From NCBI RefSeq assembly GCF_002849605.1, contig NZ_NPIB01000031.1, positions 1-52,585 on the forward strand: a stretch of DNA of 52,585 nucleotides. The letters are read 5' to 3'. A program made the position numbers and the translations under genes. Positions 37,632-47,920 of this stretch are shown here, one piece after another. How positions within the stretch are numbered: the stretch's first letter is position 1; each line of letters begins with the position of its first letter. Under the pieces are notes generated by a model that saw only the letters and a program-made list of their open reading frames with translations, was not told the origin of the DNA and searched no databases. Origin of the DNA: Photobacterium carnosum. Its GTDB lineage: Bacteria; Pseudomonadota; Gammaproteobacteria; Enterobacterales; Vibrionaceae.

Positions 37632-38660
37632 TTAATTTAATGGCTGTAAATGAGTTGATATGCCACACATTTCAGCACATAAGCAACTCAAGTCTGACCA
37701 TGGTTGAGTGTCATAGTCGGTTTTTACCTGAATTTCTAGTAATGTTAGCTGGCGGATAATGGTGACTAAGGCCGTAAGCGGTAGTCGATGCAAAGCCCCA
37801 ATGTACATTTCACGACGATTTTGCCATATCCTAAATTGTTCAAAAATGAGATTTAAAGGTGTGCCTTTATTTCCCATTTCTTGCATTTTATACAATTGAG
37901 CTAACTCACGTTGCAACGTTCGTAATAAAATGGTTGCTTCTACACCTTCCGCCTGTAATTGACGCAATATGCGTTGGCTACGTTTAGCTTGTCCGGCTAA
38001 CAGTGCATCAATTAATTGAAATGGGGTGTAGTGATTATGGCGACTCAATGCTTCTTGTAACCGAATGGTGGTTAAAATACCATCAGAATACAATAATACT
38101 AATTTATGTAAGCTTTGTGATAATGCGAGTAAATTACCTTCATGCCATTGGGCTAACATTTGTATTGATTCATGATCCGGTTTTAAACCTAAGATCTGAC
38201 AACGGCCTTGAATAAAACGCGGCATTTGACGTGGATCTGGGGTATTACACGGTACATATAACCCAATATTATCGAGTGCTTTAAACCATTTAGTACTTTC
38301 CTGTTTTTTATTAATTCTAGGTCCAGTTAAGAGTAATAAAATATCAGGATTTAGTGCGTCAATAACCTCTAGTAATGCTTTTGCTTGATTGGCATTTAGG
38401 CCTGTTTCTGCTATTTCGAGCTCAATAATTTGTTGGGCTGAAAATAAGCTCATGGCATTGCAGCAATCTAACACCGCATTCCAATCAATACTATTATCGA
38501 TAGTAAAGCTATGGCGTTCAAGAAAACCTTGTTGTTGGGCGATATGTTTAATGTTATCGCCCGCTTCTTGTTTTAATAATAGCTCATTACCAAACAGTAA
38601 ATAAGCCTGACGCAGGCCTTTTGTCAGCTGCTGCGTCAGTTGTTCTGGGTAGGCTCTCAT
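37632..38660 (-). CDS. holA: DNA polymerase III delta subunit
   Basis: A 342-residue clamp-loader subunit that opens the beta clamp. It begins MRAYPEQLTQQLTKGLRQAYLLFGNELLL, typical of HolA, and contains RINKKQESTKWFKAL and a C-terminal alpha-helical domain. Its ATG overlaps the lptE stop by 4 bp, so it is coupled to lptE. Confidence 0.95.
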   Translation of the reverse strand: MRAYPEQLTQQLTKGLRQAYLLFGNELLLKQEAGDNIKHIAQQQGFLERHSFTIDNSIDWNAVLDCCNAMSLFSAQQIIELEIAETGLNANQAKALLEVIDALNPDILLLLTGPRINKKQESTKWFKALDNIGLYVPCNTPDPRQMPRFIQGRCQILGLKPDHESIQMLAQWHEGNLLALSQSLHKLVLLYSDGILTTIRLQEALSRHNHYTPFQLIDALLAGQAKRSQRILRQLQAEGVEATILLRTLQRELAQLYKMQEMGNKGTPLNLIFEQFRIWQNRREMYIGALHRLPLTALVTIIRQLTLLEIQVKTDYDTQPWSDLSCLCAEMCGISTHLQPLN

Positions 38661-39310
38661 TGTGCGTTGTGATCTTGTTTTTTATGTATAACCGCAGGTG
38701 TTGTGGTGATGGTCGTTGTACTGCCATCTTTAATCGATACTTTTTGGTTATGTAAAATCTGGTTTAATTCAGCGTTGAGTTTGTCTTCTTCCATCTTATT
38801 AAACACTGTGGTCAGACGCGCCAGTTTACGCATGATTTGTTGTGCGGCTTGTTCACGCATCACATTCACTAATTCATCACGTTCTACTGATTTAGCCAGT
38901 GCTGAAAGTGGGTTATCCAAGAAAGTACGCGTAACTTTAGTACTAAACTGTTCAATACCTTGATTAGGAATCGTCACCGTGTAGTTAACCGTTAAGGTTA
39001 AATCATATTCTGCTTTACCGTTATTTTGATATAGCGATAACGTACTGTCGCCAGTTGATTCACTGGTGATATTAAGGTTCGGTATGGTTGCTGCTGGTTT
39101 TACTTCTTCAATACCATGCAGTTTAAATTGGTATTTTACCATACGGGTTAATTGACCGTAGGGGTCAAAACTGGTTAACGATAGCTTAGCAATCCCTTCC
39201 GGTAGCATGTAGTTACCACGAAGATGAAAGCCGCAAGAAGCTGTTGTAAGCGCGAGAAGAGTAATGATAAGTAGTCGAGTTAGGCTGTTGGCCGAGAAAA
39301 AACTTTTCAC
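38657..39310 (-). CDS. lptE: LPS-assembly lipoprotein LptE
   Basis: A 217-residue lipoprotein that plugs and stabilises LptD for LPS insertion in the outer membrane. The signal peptide ends LTTASC (Cys26), followed by GFHLRGNYMLPEGI as in the family. The C-terminal tail after about residue 185 is Thr-rich and likely flexible. Between leuS and holA, as in E. coli. Confidence 0.94.
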   Translation of the reverse strand: MKSFFSANSLTRLLIITLLALTTASCGFHLRGNYMLPEGIAKLSLTSFDPYGQLTRMVKYQFKLHGIEEVKPAATIPNLNITSESTGDSTLSLYQNNGKAEYDLTLTVNYTVTIPNQGIEQFSTKVTRTFLDNPLSALAKSVERDELVNVMREQAAQQIMRKLARLTTVFNKMEEDKLNAELNQILHNQKVSIKDGSTTTITTTPAVIHKKQDHNAQ

Positions 39311-39375
39311 GAAAGTCAGCTCCTTGAAAGAAAAGAAGGTGCGCTGGGCGCAAAATTAAATATGACCGTAATTAT

Positions 39376-39403
39376 AAAGATCCCCGCAGAAGCGGGGATC
39401 TTT
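39376..39403. terminator. Hairpin between leuS and lptE
   Basis: A perfect 12-bp stem, AAAGATCCCCGC (39376-39387) with GCGGGGATCTTT (39392-39403). The T tract on the minus strand is weak, so it may only attenuate leuS transcription before lptE-holA. Confidence 0.7.
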
Positions 39404-39451
39404 AGGCTATTTACTGCTTTAACGACAATGTTATACAGTAGTTAACCTTGA

Positions 39452-42025
39452 TTAGTTAGCAACAATGTTAAGTAGTTTACCCGGTACATAAATAACTTTA
39501 CGTACAGTATTTCCTTCAGTGAAGCGAGTTACGCCTTCATCTGCCATTGCTAATGCTTCTACTTGCTCTTTGGTTGCGTCTGCCGCTACCGTTAATTTAG
39601 CACGTAGTTTGCCGTTAACTTGAACAATGATTAGCTTTTCATCTTCAACCAATGCAGCTGCATCAGCTTGTGGCCATACAGCATGGTCTATATCTGTTTG
39701 ACCTAGAGCTTGCCACATTTCAAAACAGATATGTGGTGTCATTGGGTAAAGCATCGTAACAATCGCTTTTAGTGCTTCATCAAGAATAGCACGATCTTGT
39801 ACTGATTCTTGTGGCGCTTTAGCTAGCTTGTTCATTAATTCCATGATTGCAGCAATCGCGGTATTAAATGTCTGACGGCGACCAATATCATCACTTACTT
39901 TAGCGATAGTTTTATGAATATCACGACGAAGTGCTTTTTGATCATTGCTTAATGTTGTGGTATTAACGGTTTTAGCGGTGCCTTTTTCAGCATGCTCACG
40001 AACCAGTTTCCAAACACGCTTAAGGAAGCGGTTTGCACCCTCAACGCCAGATTCTTGCCACTCAAGTGTCATATCAGCAGGTGATGCAAACATCATAAAT
40101 AAACGTACGGTGTCAGCACCGTATTTGTTTACCATCTCTTGTGGATCAATACCGTTGTTTTTAGACTTAGACATTTTGATCATGCCTGAGTGTTCAACGT
40201 TATGACCTTTAGAATCTACCGCTGTTGTGATACGGCCTTTGCCGTCACGTTCAACGATTACATCTGTTGGCGCAACCCACTCTTTACCACCTTTGTCAGT
40301 AGTGTAGAAGAACGCATCAGCCAATACCATGCCTTGACATAGTAGTTGCTTAAACGGTTCGTTAGAGGTTACGTAACCCGCATCACGAAGTAATTTGTGG
40401 AAGAAACGTGAGTACAATAGGTGCATACACGCGTGTTCAATACCACCAACATATTGATCAACAGGTAGCCAGTAGTTGGCTTTCGCTGGATCAAGAATAT
40501 CATCAGCTTGTGGTGAACAGTAACGTGCGTAGTACCAAGATGACTCCATAAAGGTGTCAAAGGTATCAGTTTCACGCAGTGCTGGTTCGCCGTTAAAGGT
40601 CGTTTTAGCCCATTCTAAGTCAGCTTTAAGCGGGCTTGTTACGCCATCCATTACCACATCTTCTGGAAGAATAACGGGTAGTTGATCGGCAGCAACAGGA
40701 TGTACTTGACCATCTTCAGTCGTTACCATTGGGATTGGTGCACCCCAGTAGCGTTGACGTGAAACACCCCAGTCACGAAGACGGAAGTTAATCGTTTTCT
40801 TGCCTTTGCCTTCCGCTTCAAGTTTTGCTGCAATTGCATCAAATGCTTGTTGGAAGTTTAGACCGTCAAATTCACCTGAATTGAACAACACACCTTTGTC
40901 AGTGAATGCTGCTTCAGAGATATCAAATTCGCTACCGTCTTCTGGCTTAATTACCGCCATGATGTCGATGTTGTACTTAGTTGCAAATTCAAAGTCACGT
41001 TGATCGTGAGCAGGAACTGCCATTACTGCGCCTGTGCCGTAATCCATTAATACAAAGTTAGCGATGTATACTGGTACTTCACGACCGTCAAGTGGATGGA
41101 TAGCAGTAAAGCCAGTATCCATGCCTTTCTTTTCCATTGTTGCAAGTTCAGCTTCAGCAACTTTGGTGTTACGGCACTCATCGATAAATGTTGCTAGGGC
41201 TGGGTTGTTCTTAGCCGCTTTTGCAGCCAGTGGGTGACCTGCTGCAATGCTAACAAATGTCACACCCATTAGGGTATCTGGACGCGTTGTGTAAACTTCT
41301 AAATCGTTTTGACCTTTAACGTTAAACGTTAATTCAACGCCTTCAGAACGGCCGATCCAGTTACGCTGCATGGTTTTAACCATTTCAGGCCAACCATCAA
41401 GGGTATCAAGGTCGTCAAGTAGCTCTTGTGCGTACTCAGTAATTTTAATGAACCACTGTGGAATCTCTTTTTGTTCTACAGGGGTATCACAACGCCAGCA
41501 ACAACCGTTTTCTACTTGCTCATTTGCTAGAACAGTTTGGTCGTTAGGACACCAGTTTACAGACGATGTCTTTTTGTAAACTAGACCCTTGTTGTACAGT
41601 TTAGTAAAGAACTCTTGTTCCCAACGGTAGTACTCAGGAGTACAGGTTGCGAATTCACGGCTCCAATCGTAACCAAAACCTAATAGCTTAAGTTGGTTCT
41701 TCATGTACTCGATGTTTTCGTAGGTCCAAGGTGCTGGCGCAGTGTTATTTTTTACTGCTGCGTTCTCTGCTGGTAGACCAAATGCATCCCAACCAATTGG
41801 CTGCATGACATTTTTGCCTTGTAAGCGTTGGTAGCGAGAGATAACATCACCGATAGTGTAGTTACGCACGTGACCCATGTGCAAGCGACCACTTGGGTAC
41901 GGGAACATGGACAGACAGTAGAATTTTTCTTTATTAGGATCTTCACTAACAACAAAGGTCTTATTGTTATCCCAATGTTCTTGAACTTTTTGTTCAATGT
42001 CCTGTGGACGATATTGTTCTTGCAT
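39452..42025 (-). CDS. leuS: Leucyl-tRNA synthetase
   Basis: An 857-residue class I synthetase. HIGH-type motif in [17 protein letters not shown] in [11 protein letters not shown], and the editing domain ([14 protein letters not shown]) are present. Start at ATG 42025 ([11 protein letters not shown]) aligns with E. coli and has TGGA about 8 nt upstream; ATG 42034 is possible but has poorer ribosome-binding site spacing. Four Leu(TAG) tRNA genes, substrates of this enzyme, lie at the right end of the window. Confidence 0.98.
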   Translation of the reverse strand: MQEQYRPQDIEQKVQEHWDNNKTFVVSEDPNKEKFYCLSMFPYPSGRLHMGHVRNYTIGDVISRYQRLQGKNVMQPIGWDAFGLPAENAAVKNNTAPAPWTYENIEYMKNQLKLLGFGYDWSREFATCTPEYYRWEQEFFTKLYNKGLVYKKTSSVNWCPNDQTVLANEQVENGCCWRCDTPVEQKEIPQWFIKITEYAQELLDDLDTLDGWPEMVKTMQRNWIGRSEGVELTFNVKGQNDLEVYTTRPDTLMGVTFVSIAAGHPLAAKAAKNNPALATFIDECRNTKVAEAELATMEKKGMDTGFTAIHPLDGREVPVYIANFVLMDYGTGAVMAVPAHDQRDFEFATKYNIDIMAVIKPEDGSEFDISEAAFTDKGVLFNSGEFDGLNFQQAFDAIAAKLEAEGKGKKTINFRLRDWGVSRQRYWGAPIPMVTTEDGQVHPVAADQLPVILPEDVVMDGVTSPLKADLEWAKTTFNGEPALRETDTFDTFMESSWYYARYCSPQADDILDPAKANYWLPVDQYVGGIEHACMHLLYSRFFHKLLRDAGYVTSNEPFKQLLCQGMVLADAFFYTTDKGGKEWVAPTDVIVERDGKGRITTAVDSKGHNVEHSGMIKMSKSKNNGIDPQEMVNKYGADTVRLFMMFASPADMTLEWQESGVEGANRFLKRVWKLVREHAEKGTAKTVNTTTLSNDQKALRRDIHKTIAKVSDDIGRRQTFNTAIAAIMELMNKLAKAPQESVQDRAILDEALKAIVTMLYPMTPHICFEMWQALGQTDIDHAVWPQADAAALVEDEKLIIVQVNGKLRAKLTVAADATKEQVEALAMADEGVTRFTEGNTVRKVIYVPGKLLNIVAN

Positions 42026-42194
42026 CGATGACATCCAGAATTTTGTGAGTTTAATACAAACACATTCATTGTAATCGACATAGGATAACCAAAGGTAAAG
42101 GTGTCAACAATAGCTGATAGCAATTCGGCGACCTTAATCTTACATTTGGCCGTAATTACGTAATTATTTTGCACATTGGCAGAGGATTAATCCC

Positions 42195-42764
42195 ATGACT
42201 AAGCAACAAAAGCAGTATGAAGCAATATTAGAAAAAGTAACTGAAGCGCTTAAGCATAGTCCAGAAGAGCTAAAGAAGTTTTTTAAGATGACGGAGCTTT
42301 ATGGTAAAGCTGCGAGTGATATGACTAAAGATGAGCTTTCATTAGTTGAAGCTTACATTAAAAGTGATCTTAAAACGACTGAGCTTTATGGCAAAGCTGC
42401 GAGTGATATGACTAAAGATGAATTGTCATTAGTTGAAGCTTATGTCAAAAGTGATTTAAAAACCTTTACTGAAGAAGTAAAAAATAGTTCACAACCCTTC
42501 AGTGAAAGTCCATTTTATAAGTTAGTCAGTGAAAGCATTTGGAAAAATTTAGCTGAAGTTACTGATAAAACCCAATTAGAGTGGATTGAGGTTATGGATG
42601 ATATTCAGCATAAGGGCGTTTATGAGGCTGGTGAGCTTGTTGGGTTGGGTAATCTTGTGTGTGAGAAATGTGGTCATACAGAAATGATCACCCATGTGAC
42701 TCGCATTGAGCCATGTGTGAAATGTGGCTGTAAGCAGTTTTCACGTTTGCCATTGAACCCATAA
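42195..42764 (+). CDS. ybeL: YbeL-type zinc-ribbon protein (DUF1451) with internal duplication
   Basis: A 189-residue protein with a helical N-terminal half and a C-terminal zinc ribbon (CEKCG ... CVKCGCKQF). E. coli YbeL is about 160 residues; the extra length comes from a tandem copy of a 29-residue segment (residues 33-61 and 62-90, each starting TELYGKAASDMTKDELSLVE). The DNA copies differ mostly at synonymous sites. Function unknown. It is divergent from leuS, where E. coli ybeL also lies. Confidence 0.88.
   Translation: MTKQQKQYEAILEKVTEALKHSPEELKKFFKMTELYGKAASDMTKDELSLVEAYIKSDLKTTELYGKAASDMTKDELSLVEAYVKSDLKTFTEEVKNSSQPFSESPFYKLVSESIWKNLAEVTDKTQLEWIEVMDDIQHKGVYEAGELVGLGNLVCEKCGHTEMITHVTRIEPCVKCGCKQFSRLPLNP
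42291..42464 (+). repeat. 87-bp tandem duplication inside the ybeL-type gene
   Basis: Copy 1 is 42291-42377 and copy 2 is 42378-42464. Most differences (for example GGT/GGC, GAGCTT/GAATTG, CTTAAA/TTAAAA) do not change the protein; the one clear protein change is Ile to Val. Confidence 0.9.
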
Positions 42765-42793
42765 ATGGTTATTTGCATTATTAGTAGTAATAT

Positions 42794-42830
42794 AAAACGC
42801 AGCCATATTAAGAGCTGCGTTTTTATTGTT
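42794..42830. terminator. Terminator between the ybeL-type gene and the SYLF gene
   Basis: AAAACGCAGC (42794-42803) pairs with GCTGCGTTTT (42814-42823), with a T run after it and an A run before it. Confidence 0.9.
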
Positions 42831-42853
42831 ATGTAATAAATCTAACGCTTAAT

Positions 42854-43612
42854 TTAATAGTCAGGTTTTTCAATAAGATCAACAACCACTGCGGAGTCTG
42901 TAGATTTTATTGTCGCCGCAGGTTTTTGCATTTGTTGATATTTTCTTGGCTGTGATTGAGACATTGTTTGGGATGGTTGATCGTCAGCGTTAAACTTAGG
43001 TAGCACCTGATCATAGCCTTTTATTTCACGGGTTGCGGTTGTCATTGGCTCATAGGTGAATTTTTGTCCGGCTAATGATGCTTCAATCATGGCTCCACCT
43101 TTAGCTCGAGTGAAGATAGCAACACCATTAATGTAGCTTTGGGTCATATAGTCACTACCTGCACTGATACCAGCCCCTGCTGTTCCGATCTTAGCTGAAG
43201 CTCCTTCTGTTAAGGCTACTGCTGATGCTTGAGCATCTAATTCTAAGCCACCATCAATAAAGCGATCGTAAGCACGTTTATCTTGGAAGAATAGAATCTC
43301 ACTAAAAGCTTGGCCGCCAAATTGTAACCCAATAGACACTTGGTATAACTTAGCAAATCCCATTGCTTTATTCGCTTTAAATACAACCCCTGAGCCGTAA
43401 GCACCACCAATCCAAAAGCCGCCTTTACCCACCGATGGAAAAACAGCATATCCATAAGCCGAATGGAAAAAAGGTTGTGTTTGTGGGGATTTATAAAAAA
43501 GTGCTAGTGCGTCTTTGGTATCATTTTGTTGTTCTTGAGCAAGTACTTGTGTTGATAGCATTAACATCAATAATGAACATAAAGAGGTAAATATTTTATG
43601 TGTTGCTTTCAT
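42854..43612 (-). CDS. SYLF (YSC84-type) domain lipid-binding protein, secreted
   Basis: A 252-residue protein with a Sec signal peptide (cut near VLA, residue 25). The SYLF/YSC84 region spans about 50-190: GYAVFPSVGKGGFWIGGAYGSG, GLQFGGQAFSEILFF and GVAIFTRAKGGAMIEASLAGQ. SYLF domains bind phosphoinositides in eukaryotes; the bacterial role is unknown. The C-terminal 60 residues are Gln/Ser/Pro-rich. It stands alone. Confidence 0.88.
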   Translation of the reverse strand: MKATHKIFTSLCSLLMLMLSTQVLAQEQQNDTKDALALFYKSPQTQPFFHSAYGYAVFPSVGKGGFWIGGAYGSGVVFKANKAMGFAKLYQVSIGLQFGGQAFSEILFFQDKRAYDRFIDGGLELDAQASAVALTEGASAKIGTAGAGISAGSDYMTQSYINGVAIFTRAKGGAMIEASLAGQKFTYEPMTTATREIKGYDQVLPKFNADDQPSQTMSQSQPRKYQQMQKPAATIKSTDSAVVVDLIEKPDY

Positions 43613-43699
43613 CTATCATTCCTCATCTCGTTGCTGGTGGTTGATTCTTGTAAGATTGCCGTTATTAGTTGTTAATTAAGATTACAATAAACTAATCGT

Positions 43700-43731
43700 A
43701 AAAAAGAAGGTGAAGTTATTAGCTTCACCTT
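43700..43731 (-). terminator. Terminator of the miaB-to-lnt operon
   Basis: AAGGTGAAG (43707-43715) pairs with CTTCACCTT (43723-43731). On the minus strand a TTCTTTTTTA tract follows, just after the lnt stop. Confidence 0.9.
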
Positions 43732-43736
43732 AAATT

Positions 43737-45293
43737 TTATTCTTTTTCCGTTGGACGTACGTCACGAAAATGTCCGCGTTTACGTCGAACAAGTAGCCAA
43801 GATAATGCTAATGCCCATAAACAGTAACCATATAACGGCCAACTGCCTAAGGTGGTGTAGGGTGTCATCCCAATGGTTGGGATCACTTTATCTTTTAATA
43901 CGCCAGTGACAAATTGCGGTAATTCTTTGGTGATATGACCATTATGATCAACCACTGCTGTAATACCCGTATTTGTTCCACGCAATAATGGTTTACCAAG
44001 TTCAAGCGCCCGCATTTGAGCAATTTCCATGTGTTGGAATGGGCCAATAGAGTGGCCAAACCATGCATCATTAGAAAGTGTAAGCAGTAACTCTGTTTTT
44101 TTGGTAACGTTTTGACGAATCTGTTCACCAAATGCAATTTCATAACACAGCGCAGGTGCAATTGAATAACCATGGGCTTGAATATTCGGTTGAATATAAG
44201 CACCGCGGCTAAACGATGACATCGGCAGATTAAAGAACGGTGCTAATGGACGTAACAAGCTAGCAAACGGCACAAATTCACCAAACGGTAACAGGTGGTG
44301 TTTTGTGTAACGGGTTGCAGTCTTGTAGTTATAAGGGCCATCAGCATCGACACCGAGCGTCAAAATATTATTGAAAAACTCGCCATCTGCTTTTCGATCT
44401 AAAATACCGGTGATCACGGTGCTGTTATTAGCGCGTGCGGCCGCATCCAGATTTTGTAAGAAGGTTGGAATATCTTCTTCAAGTGCAGGAATGGCGGCTT
44501 CTGGCCAAATAATTAAATCGGCACCCCAGTTATCACGGGTGAGATCCATATATTTCATCAACGTTGGCCAGCGGTGACTGGGTAGCCATTTCTCTTCTTG
44601 CGAAATGTTACCTTGGATCAAAGCAACACTGATACTGTGTTTAGGATCGGGTTTTACCCACTGTGGAATACCGGCTAATACCGCTAATATTGCCACTAAC
44701 ACCGCAACCATGAATGGACGCCAGTTACGGTAGTAAAGGGTTGCAGTAATTGATCCCGATATAAGCACTAAGGCGAGAGTGATCCCTTCGACACCAAAAA
44801 TGGGTGCGAAGTGTGCCAATGGCGTATTAAGTTGGCTGTATCCCATCCATAACCAAGGAAAACCAGTAAATAACCAGCCACGGATCCAATCAAGTACTAA
44901 CCAAATAACCGGACCGGAAAGCAGTAATTGATGTAATGGCCGTTGGCGATTAAAACGATTAAATAAATAGCCAAATAATGCTGGATATAATGCTAAGTAA
45001 CTAATTAGCAAGCACATTAAGAACATGCTGGCGATTTTAGGCATACCACCAAAGGTATCGATGCTGACATGTACCCAGCTGATACCAGTACCAAACATAC
45101 CTAGACCATAAAAAAAGCCAATCAGTGCTGAGCGTTTAGGGGATTGTTTCTGTAATAAAAGGAAAAACAGAATCAGTGTTAGTGGCGCGATAAATGCGTA
45201 GTCATAAGGAGCAAAAGACAAGGTCGCAATCGCACCTGCAGGGACAGCTGCAAGCAACTGTCCCAATGAGATGAGTGTTTTTTTTGTCATCAT
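43737..45293 (-). CDS. lnt: Apolipoprotein N-acyltransferase
   Basis: A 518-residue inner-membrane enzyme adding the third acyl chain to lipoproteins, needed for Lol sorting of the many lipoproteins encoded here (BamC, LptE, RlpA). About seven membrane segments frame a periplasmic nitrilase-like domain with catalytic E265 (WPEAAIPA), K331 (TKHHLLPFGE) and C383 (ALCYEIAFGE). Its start directly follows the corC stop, as in E. coli. Confidence 0.96.
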   Translation of the reverse strand: MMTKKTLISLGQLLAAVPAGAIATLSFAPYDYAFIAPLTLILFFLLLQKQSPKRSALIGFFYGLGMFGTGISWVHVSIDTFGGMPKIASMFLMCLLISYLALYPALFGYLFNRFNRQRPLHQLLLSGPVIWLVLDWIRGWLFTGFPWLWMGYSQLNTPLAHFAPIFGVEGITLALVLISGSITATLYYRNWRPFMVAVLVAILAVLAGIPQWVKPDPKHSISVALIQGNISQEEKWLPSHRWPTLMKYMDLTRDNWGADLIIWPEAAIPALEEDIPTFLQNLDAAARANNSTVITGILDRKADGEFFNNILTLGVDADGPYNYKTATRYTKHHLLPFGEFVPFASLLRPLAPFFNLPMSSFSRGAYIQPNIQAHGYSIAPALCYEIAFGEQIRQNVTKKTELLLTLSNDAWFGHSIGPFQHMEIAQMRALELGKPLLRGTNTGITAVVDHNGHITKELPQFVTGVLKDKVIPTIGMTPYTTLGSWPLYGYCLWALALSWLLVRRKRGHFRDVRPTEKE

Positions 45294-46166
45294 TTATGGA
45301 GTAATGGTAGGTTGAAAGGCTTCGTCAGGTACAGTTACTTGTAACTGGATAACGCGACGGTTATCAGACGAGGTCACTTTAAATGAATAACCATTAACTT
45401 CAACAACTTCACCGCGCGATGGCAAGTGACCAAAACTCATCATAACCAAGCCGCCGACGGTATCGACTTCTTCATCACAAAATGAGGTATGGAACAGTTC
45501 ATTGAAATCTTCAATGGTTGTTAGGGCTTTGACTGCGTAAGTATGTTTACTTAATTGACGAACTTCTTGTTCTTCTTCGTCGTCAAATTCATCTTCGATT
45601 TCGCCAACAATTTGTTCAAGAATATCTTCAATAGTGATAACACCAGATACACCACCAAACTCATCAACCACAATTGCCATGTGGTAACGCTCTTCGCGGA
45701 ACTCTTTTAATAGGCGATCAACACGTTTACTTTCAGGCACTACAACGGCTGGACGTAATACTTTGTCGATATCAAAGGGCTCACTGTCAGGCAATAAATA
45801 ACGCAGTAAGTCTTTGGCTAATAAAATGCCTTCGACATGGTCTTTATCATCACTAATAACAGGGTAGCGTGAGTGTTGAGCTTCAACAATTAAATCAATA
45901 AGATCTTCTAGCTTCTGAGAACGCTCGATAGTCGTCATTTGTGAACGTGGGATCATAATGTCACGTACACGCATTTCTGCTATTTCCATCACACCTTCGA
46001 GCATGTCGCGGGTGTCATGATCTATCAAATCGTTTTCTTCCGAGTCACGGAATACTTCAACTAATTCTTCACGGTTTTGTGGTTCACCTTGAAAAAGTTG
46101 GCCAATACGTTCAAAGAAGGACTTTCTACTCGGACCTTCAGTTGTTGGAGAGTTATCTGCGTTCAT
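45294..46166 (-). CDS. corC: CNNM/CorC-type magnesium/cobalt efflux-associated protein
   Basis: A 290-residue cytoplasmic protein with two CBS domains ([15 protein letters not shown] ... [43 protein letters not shown]) and a C-terminal CorC/HlyC transporter-associated domain. Historically tied to Co/Mg efflux. Gene order ybeZ-ybeY-corC-lnt is conserved across gammaproteobacteria. Confidence 0.95.
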   Translation of the reverse strand: MNADNSPTTEGPSRKSFFERIGQLFQGEPQNREELVEVFRDSEENDLIDHDTRDMLEGVMEIAEMRVRDIMIPRSQMTTIERSQKLEDLIDLIVEAQHSRYPVISDDKDHVEGILLAKDLLRYLLPDSEPFDIDKVLRPAVVVPESKRVDRLLKEFREERYHMAIVVDEFGGVSGVITIEDILEQIVGEIEDEFDDEEEQEVRQLSKHTYAVKALTTIEDFNELFHTSFCDEEVDTVGGLVMMSFGHLPSRGEVVEVNGYSFKVTSSDNRRVIQLQVTVPDEAFQPTITP

Positions 46167-46205
46167 TATTTACTTTATCAACTAAGTGGACATTGCCACG
46201 GAAAT

Positions 46206-46227
46206 GCAGCTTGGTTTATCAAGCTGC
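46206..46227 (-). other. Intercistronic hairpin between ybeY and corC
   Basis: GCAGCTTG (46206-46213) pairs exactly with CAAGCTGC (46220-46227). No T tract follows on the minus strand, so it is more likely an mRNA processing or stability element than a terminator. Confidence 0.6.
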
Positions 46228-46248
46228 GGAATATTTTGGGGTATGTTA

Positions 46249-46710
46249 CTACTTTTCAGAAATGTAAGGGTCGATAAAGCCCATGTTTTGCATGATTTCA
46301 GTCTCTAATGCTTCCATTTCTTCAGCTTCATCGTCTTCGATATGATCATAACCTAGCAGATGGAGACTGCCGTGTACAACCATATGTGCCCAATGCGCAT
46401 TAAGTGGCTTTTGTTGTTCAAGCGCTTCAGTTTCTACAACTTGACGACAAATAATGAGATCGCCAAGTAAGTTCATTTCGATTTCTGGTGGCGCTTCAAA
46501 TGGAAAAGAAAGTACATTTGTTGGTCGATCTTTGCTTCGGTACTCAAGGTTGAGTGCGTGGCTTTCTTGCTTATCAACTAATCGAATAGTGACTTCAGCA
46601 TCGGCCTGAAATGGGGTGACTGCGGCATTTAACCATTGCTGGAATTCAGCCTCAGTCGGTAACCCAGTTTCGTCTGCTGTTGCAAGTTGTAGATCAAGAT
46701 AAATCGCCAT
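46249..46710 (-). CDS. ybeY: Endoribonuclease YbeY
   Basis: A 153-residue zinc-dependent single-strand RNase involved in 16S rRNA 3'-end maturation and ribosome quality control. The metal motif [11 protein letters not shown] is present, along with the conserved [16 protein letters not shown] segment. Its ATG overlaps the ybeZ stop by one base (TAATG). Confidence 0.96.
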   Translation of the reverse strand: MAIYLDLQLATADETGLPTEAEFQQWLNAAVTPFQADAEVTIRLVDKQESHALNLEYRSKDRPTNVLSFPFEAPPEIEMNLLGDLIICRQVVETEALEQQKPLNAHWAHMVVHGSLHLLGYDHIEDDEAEEMEALETEIMQNMGFIDPYISEK

Positions 46711-47807
46711 TAGTTACTCTTTTGTGATTCAATTTTAGCGGCAGTCGCGACGGCGAATAAGGCGGCATCTTTGGCGTCTTGTTCTGTACGACGACGTTGT
46801 TCTGCTTGTTTTCGTTGTTTTTGATCGTCACTTTCCCAGATTTCATAGGCTTGAACAATGCGAGCGACAACAGGGTGGCGCACGACATCATTGGCTAAGA
46901 AAAAGTTAAAGCTAATCTCTTCAACATTTGATAATACTTCAACTGCATGACGTAAACCTGAACGCGCGCCACGCGGTAAATCGATTTGAGTGACGTCGCC
47001 AGTGATCACTGCGCGTGAATTAAAGCCAATACGCGTTAGGAACATTTTCATTTGTTCAACAGTGGTATTTTGGCTTTCATCTAAAATAATAAACGCATCA
47101 TTAAGGGTACGACCACGCATATAAGCTAACGGTGCGACTTCAATTACATTACGCTCAATAAGCTTTTCTACGCGTTCAAAACCTAGCATTTCAAACAAAG
47201 CATCATAAAGTGGGCGTAGGTATGGATCGACTTTCTGGCTTAAATCTCCGGGTAAGAAACCCAATTTTTCCCCTGCTTCAACGGCAGGACGAGTAAGCAG
47301 AATACGGCGAACTTCTTGACGCTCAAGGGCATCAACGGCAGCGGCAACGGCAAGGTAAGTTTTCCCCGTACCCGCAGGGCCGACACCAAAGGTAATATCG
47401 TGGGTCACAATATTCGTAATATATTGGGCTTGGTTAGGCGTGCGTGGTTTGATGATCCCTTTTTTGGTTTTGATATGGACTTCTTTACCAAAAGGGATGC
47501 TTGTTTCTATGGTTTGTTCTAAGACGCCAGAGGCTTTAATTGCTAGATGAAGTTGGTCGGGTTCAATATCGGGAATGTTGTTATGTACGGGAGCCGTATC
47601 AACGTATAAATCTTTAATGATATTGGTGGCAACATCAGCAGTGTGTGGTTGGCCCACGACGCTAAAATGGTTGTTGCGATGATTGATTTCAACACCTAGA
47701 CGACGTTCTAGCTGTTTAATGTTGTCGTCGAAAGGACCACAAAGGCTGGAAAGACGCTGGTTATGGGCGGGTTCCAGATCAAATTCTACAGTAATTATCT
47801 TGTTCAA
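46710..47807 (-). CDS. ybeZ: PhoH-like ATPase YbeZ
   Basis: A PhoH-family P-loop protein of about 365 residues that partners YbeY in RNA metabolism. Walker A is GPAGTGKT, and [10 protein letters not shown] contains Walker B. I place the start at TTG 47807 ([13 protein letters not shown]): GAGAGG lies upstream at good spacing and the protein then aligns with E. coli YbeZ; the longer reading from 47849 runs through an intercistronic hairpin and is unlikely. Confidence 0.92.
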   Translation of the reverse strand: MNKIITVEFDLEPAHNQRLSSLCGPFDDNIKQLERRLGVEINHRNNHFSVVGQPHTADVATNIIKDLYVDTAPVHNNIPDIEPDQLHLAIKASGVLEQTIETSIPFGKEVHIKTKKGIIKPRTPNQAQYITNIVTHDITFGVGPAGTGKTYLAVAAAVDALERQEVRRILLTRPAVEAGEKLGFLPGDLSQKVDPYLRPLYDALFEMLGFERVEKLIERNVIEVAPLAYMRGRTLNDAFIILDESQNTTVEQMKMFLTRIGFNSRAVITGDVTQIDLPRGARSGLRHAVEVLSNVEEISFNFFLANDVVRHPVVARIVQAYEIWESDDQKQRKQAEQRRRTEQDAKDAALFAVATAAKIESQKSN

Positions 47808-47824
47808 GGTTTGCCTCTCATTGA

Positions 47825-47847
47825 GGTCGCCTATTAAGTAGGCGACC
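47825..47847 (-). other. Intercistronic hairpin between miaB and ybeZ
   Basis: A perfect 9-bp stem (GGTCGCCTA at 47825-47833 with TAGGCGACC at 47839-47847), ending a few bases before the ybeZ ribosome-binding site. It lacks a T tract on either strand. Confidence 0.65.
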
Positions 47848-47920
47848 ATATTTTCAGGGCATGCGACTTACTTTGAATAATCGTTATTACTGCTTGTTGT
47901 TCAACGGCAGTGAATCGCTA

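Noticed and set aside
42026..42194. Leader peptide or attenuator for leuS
   Set aside because: No run of Leu codons and no terminator-type stem between the divergent leuS and ybeL starts.
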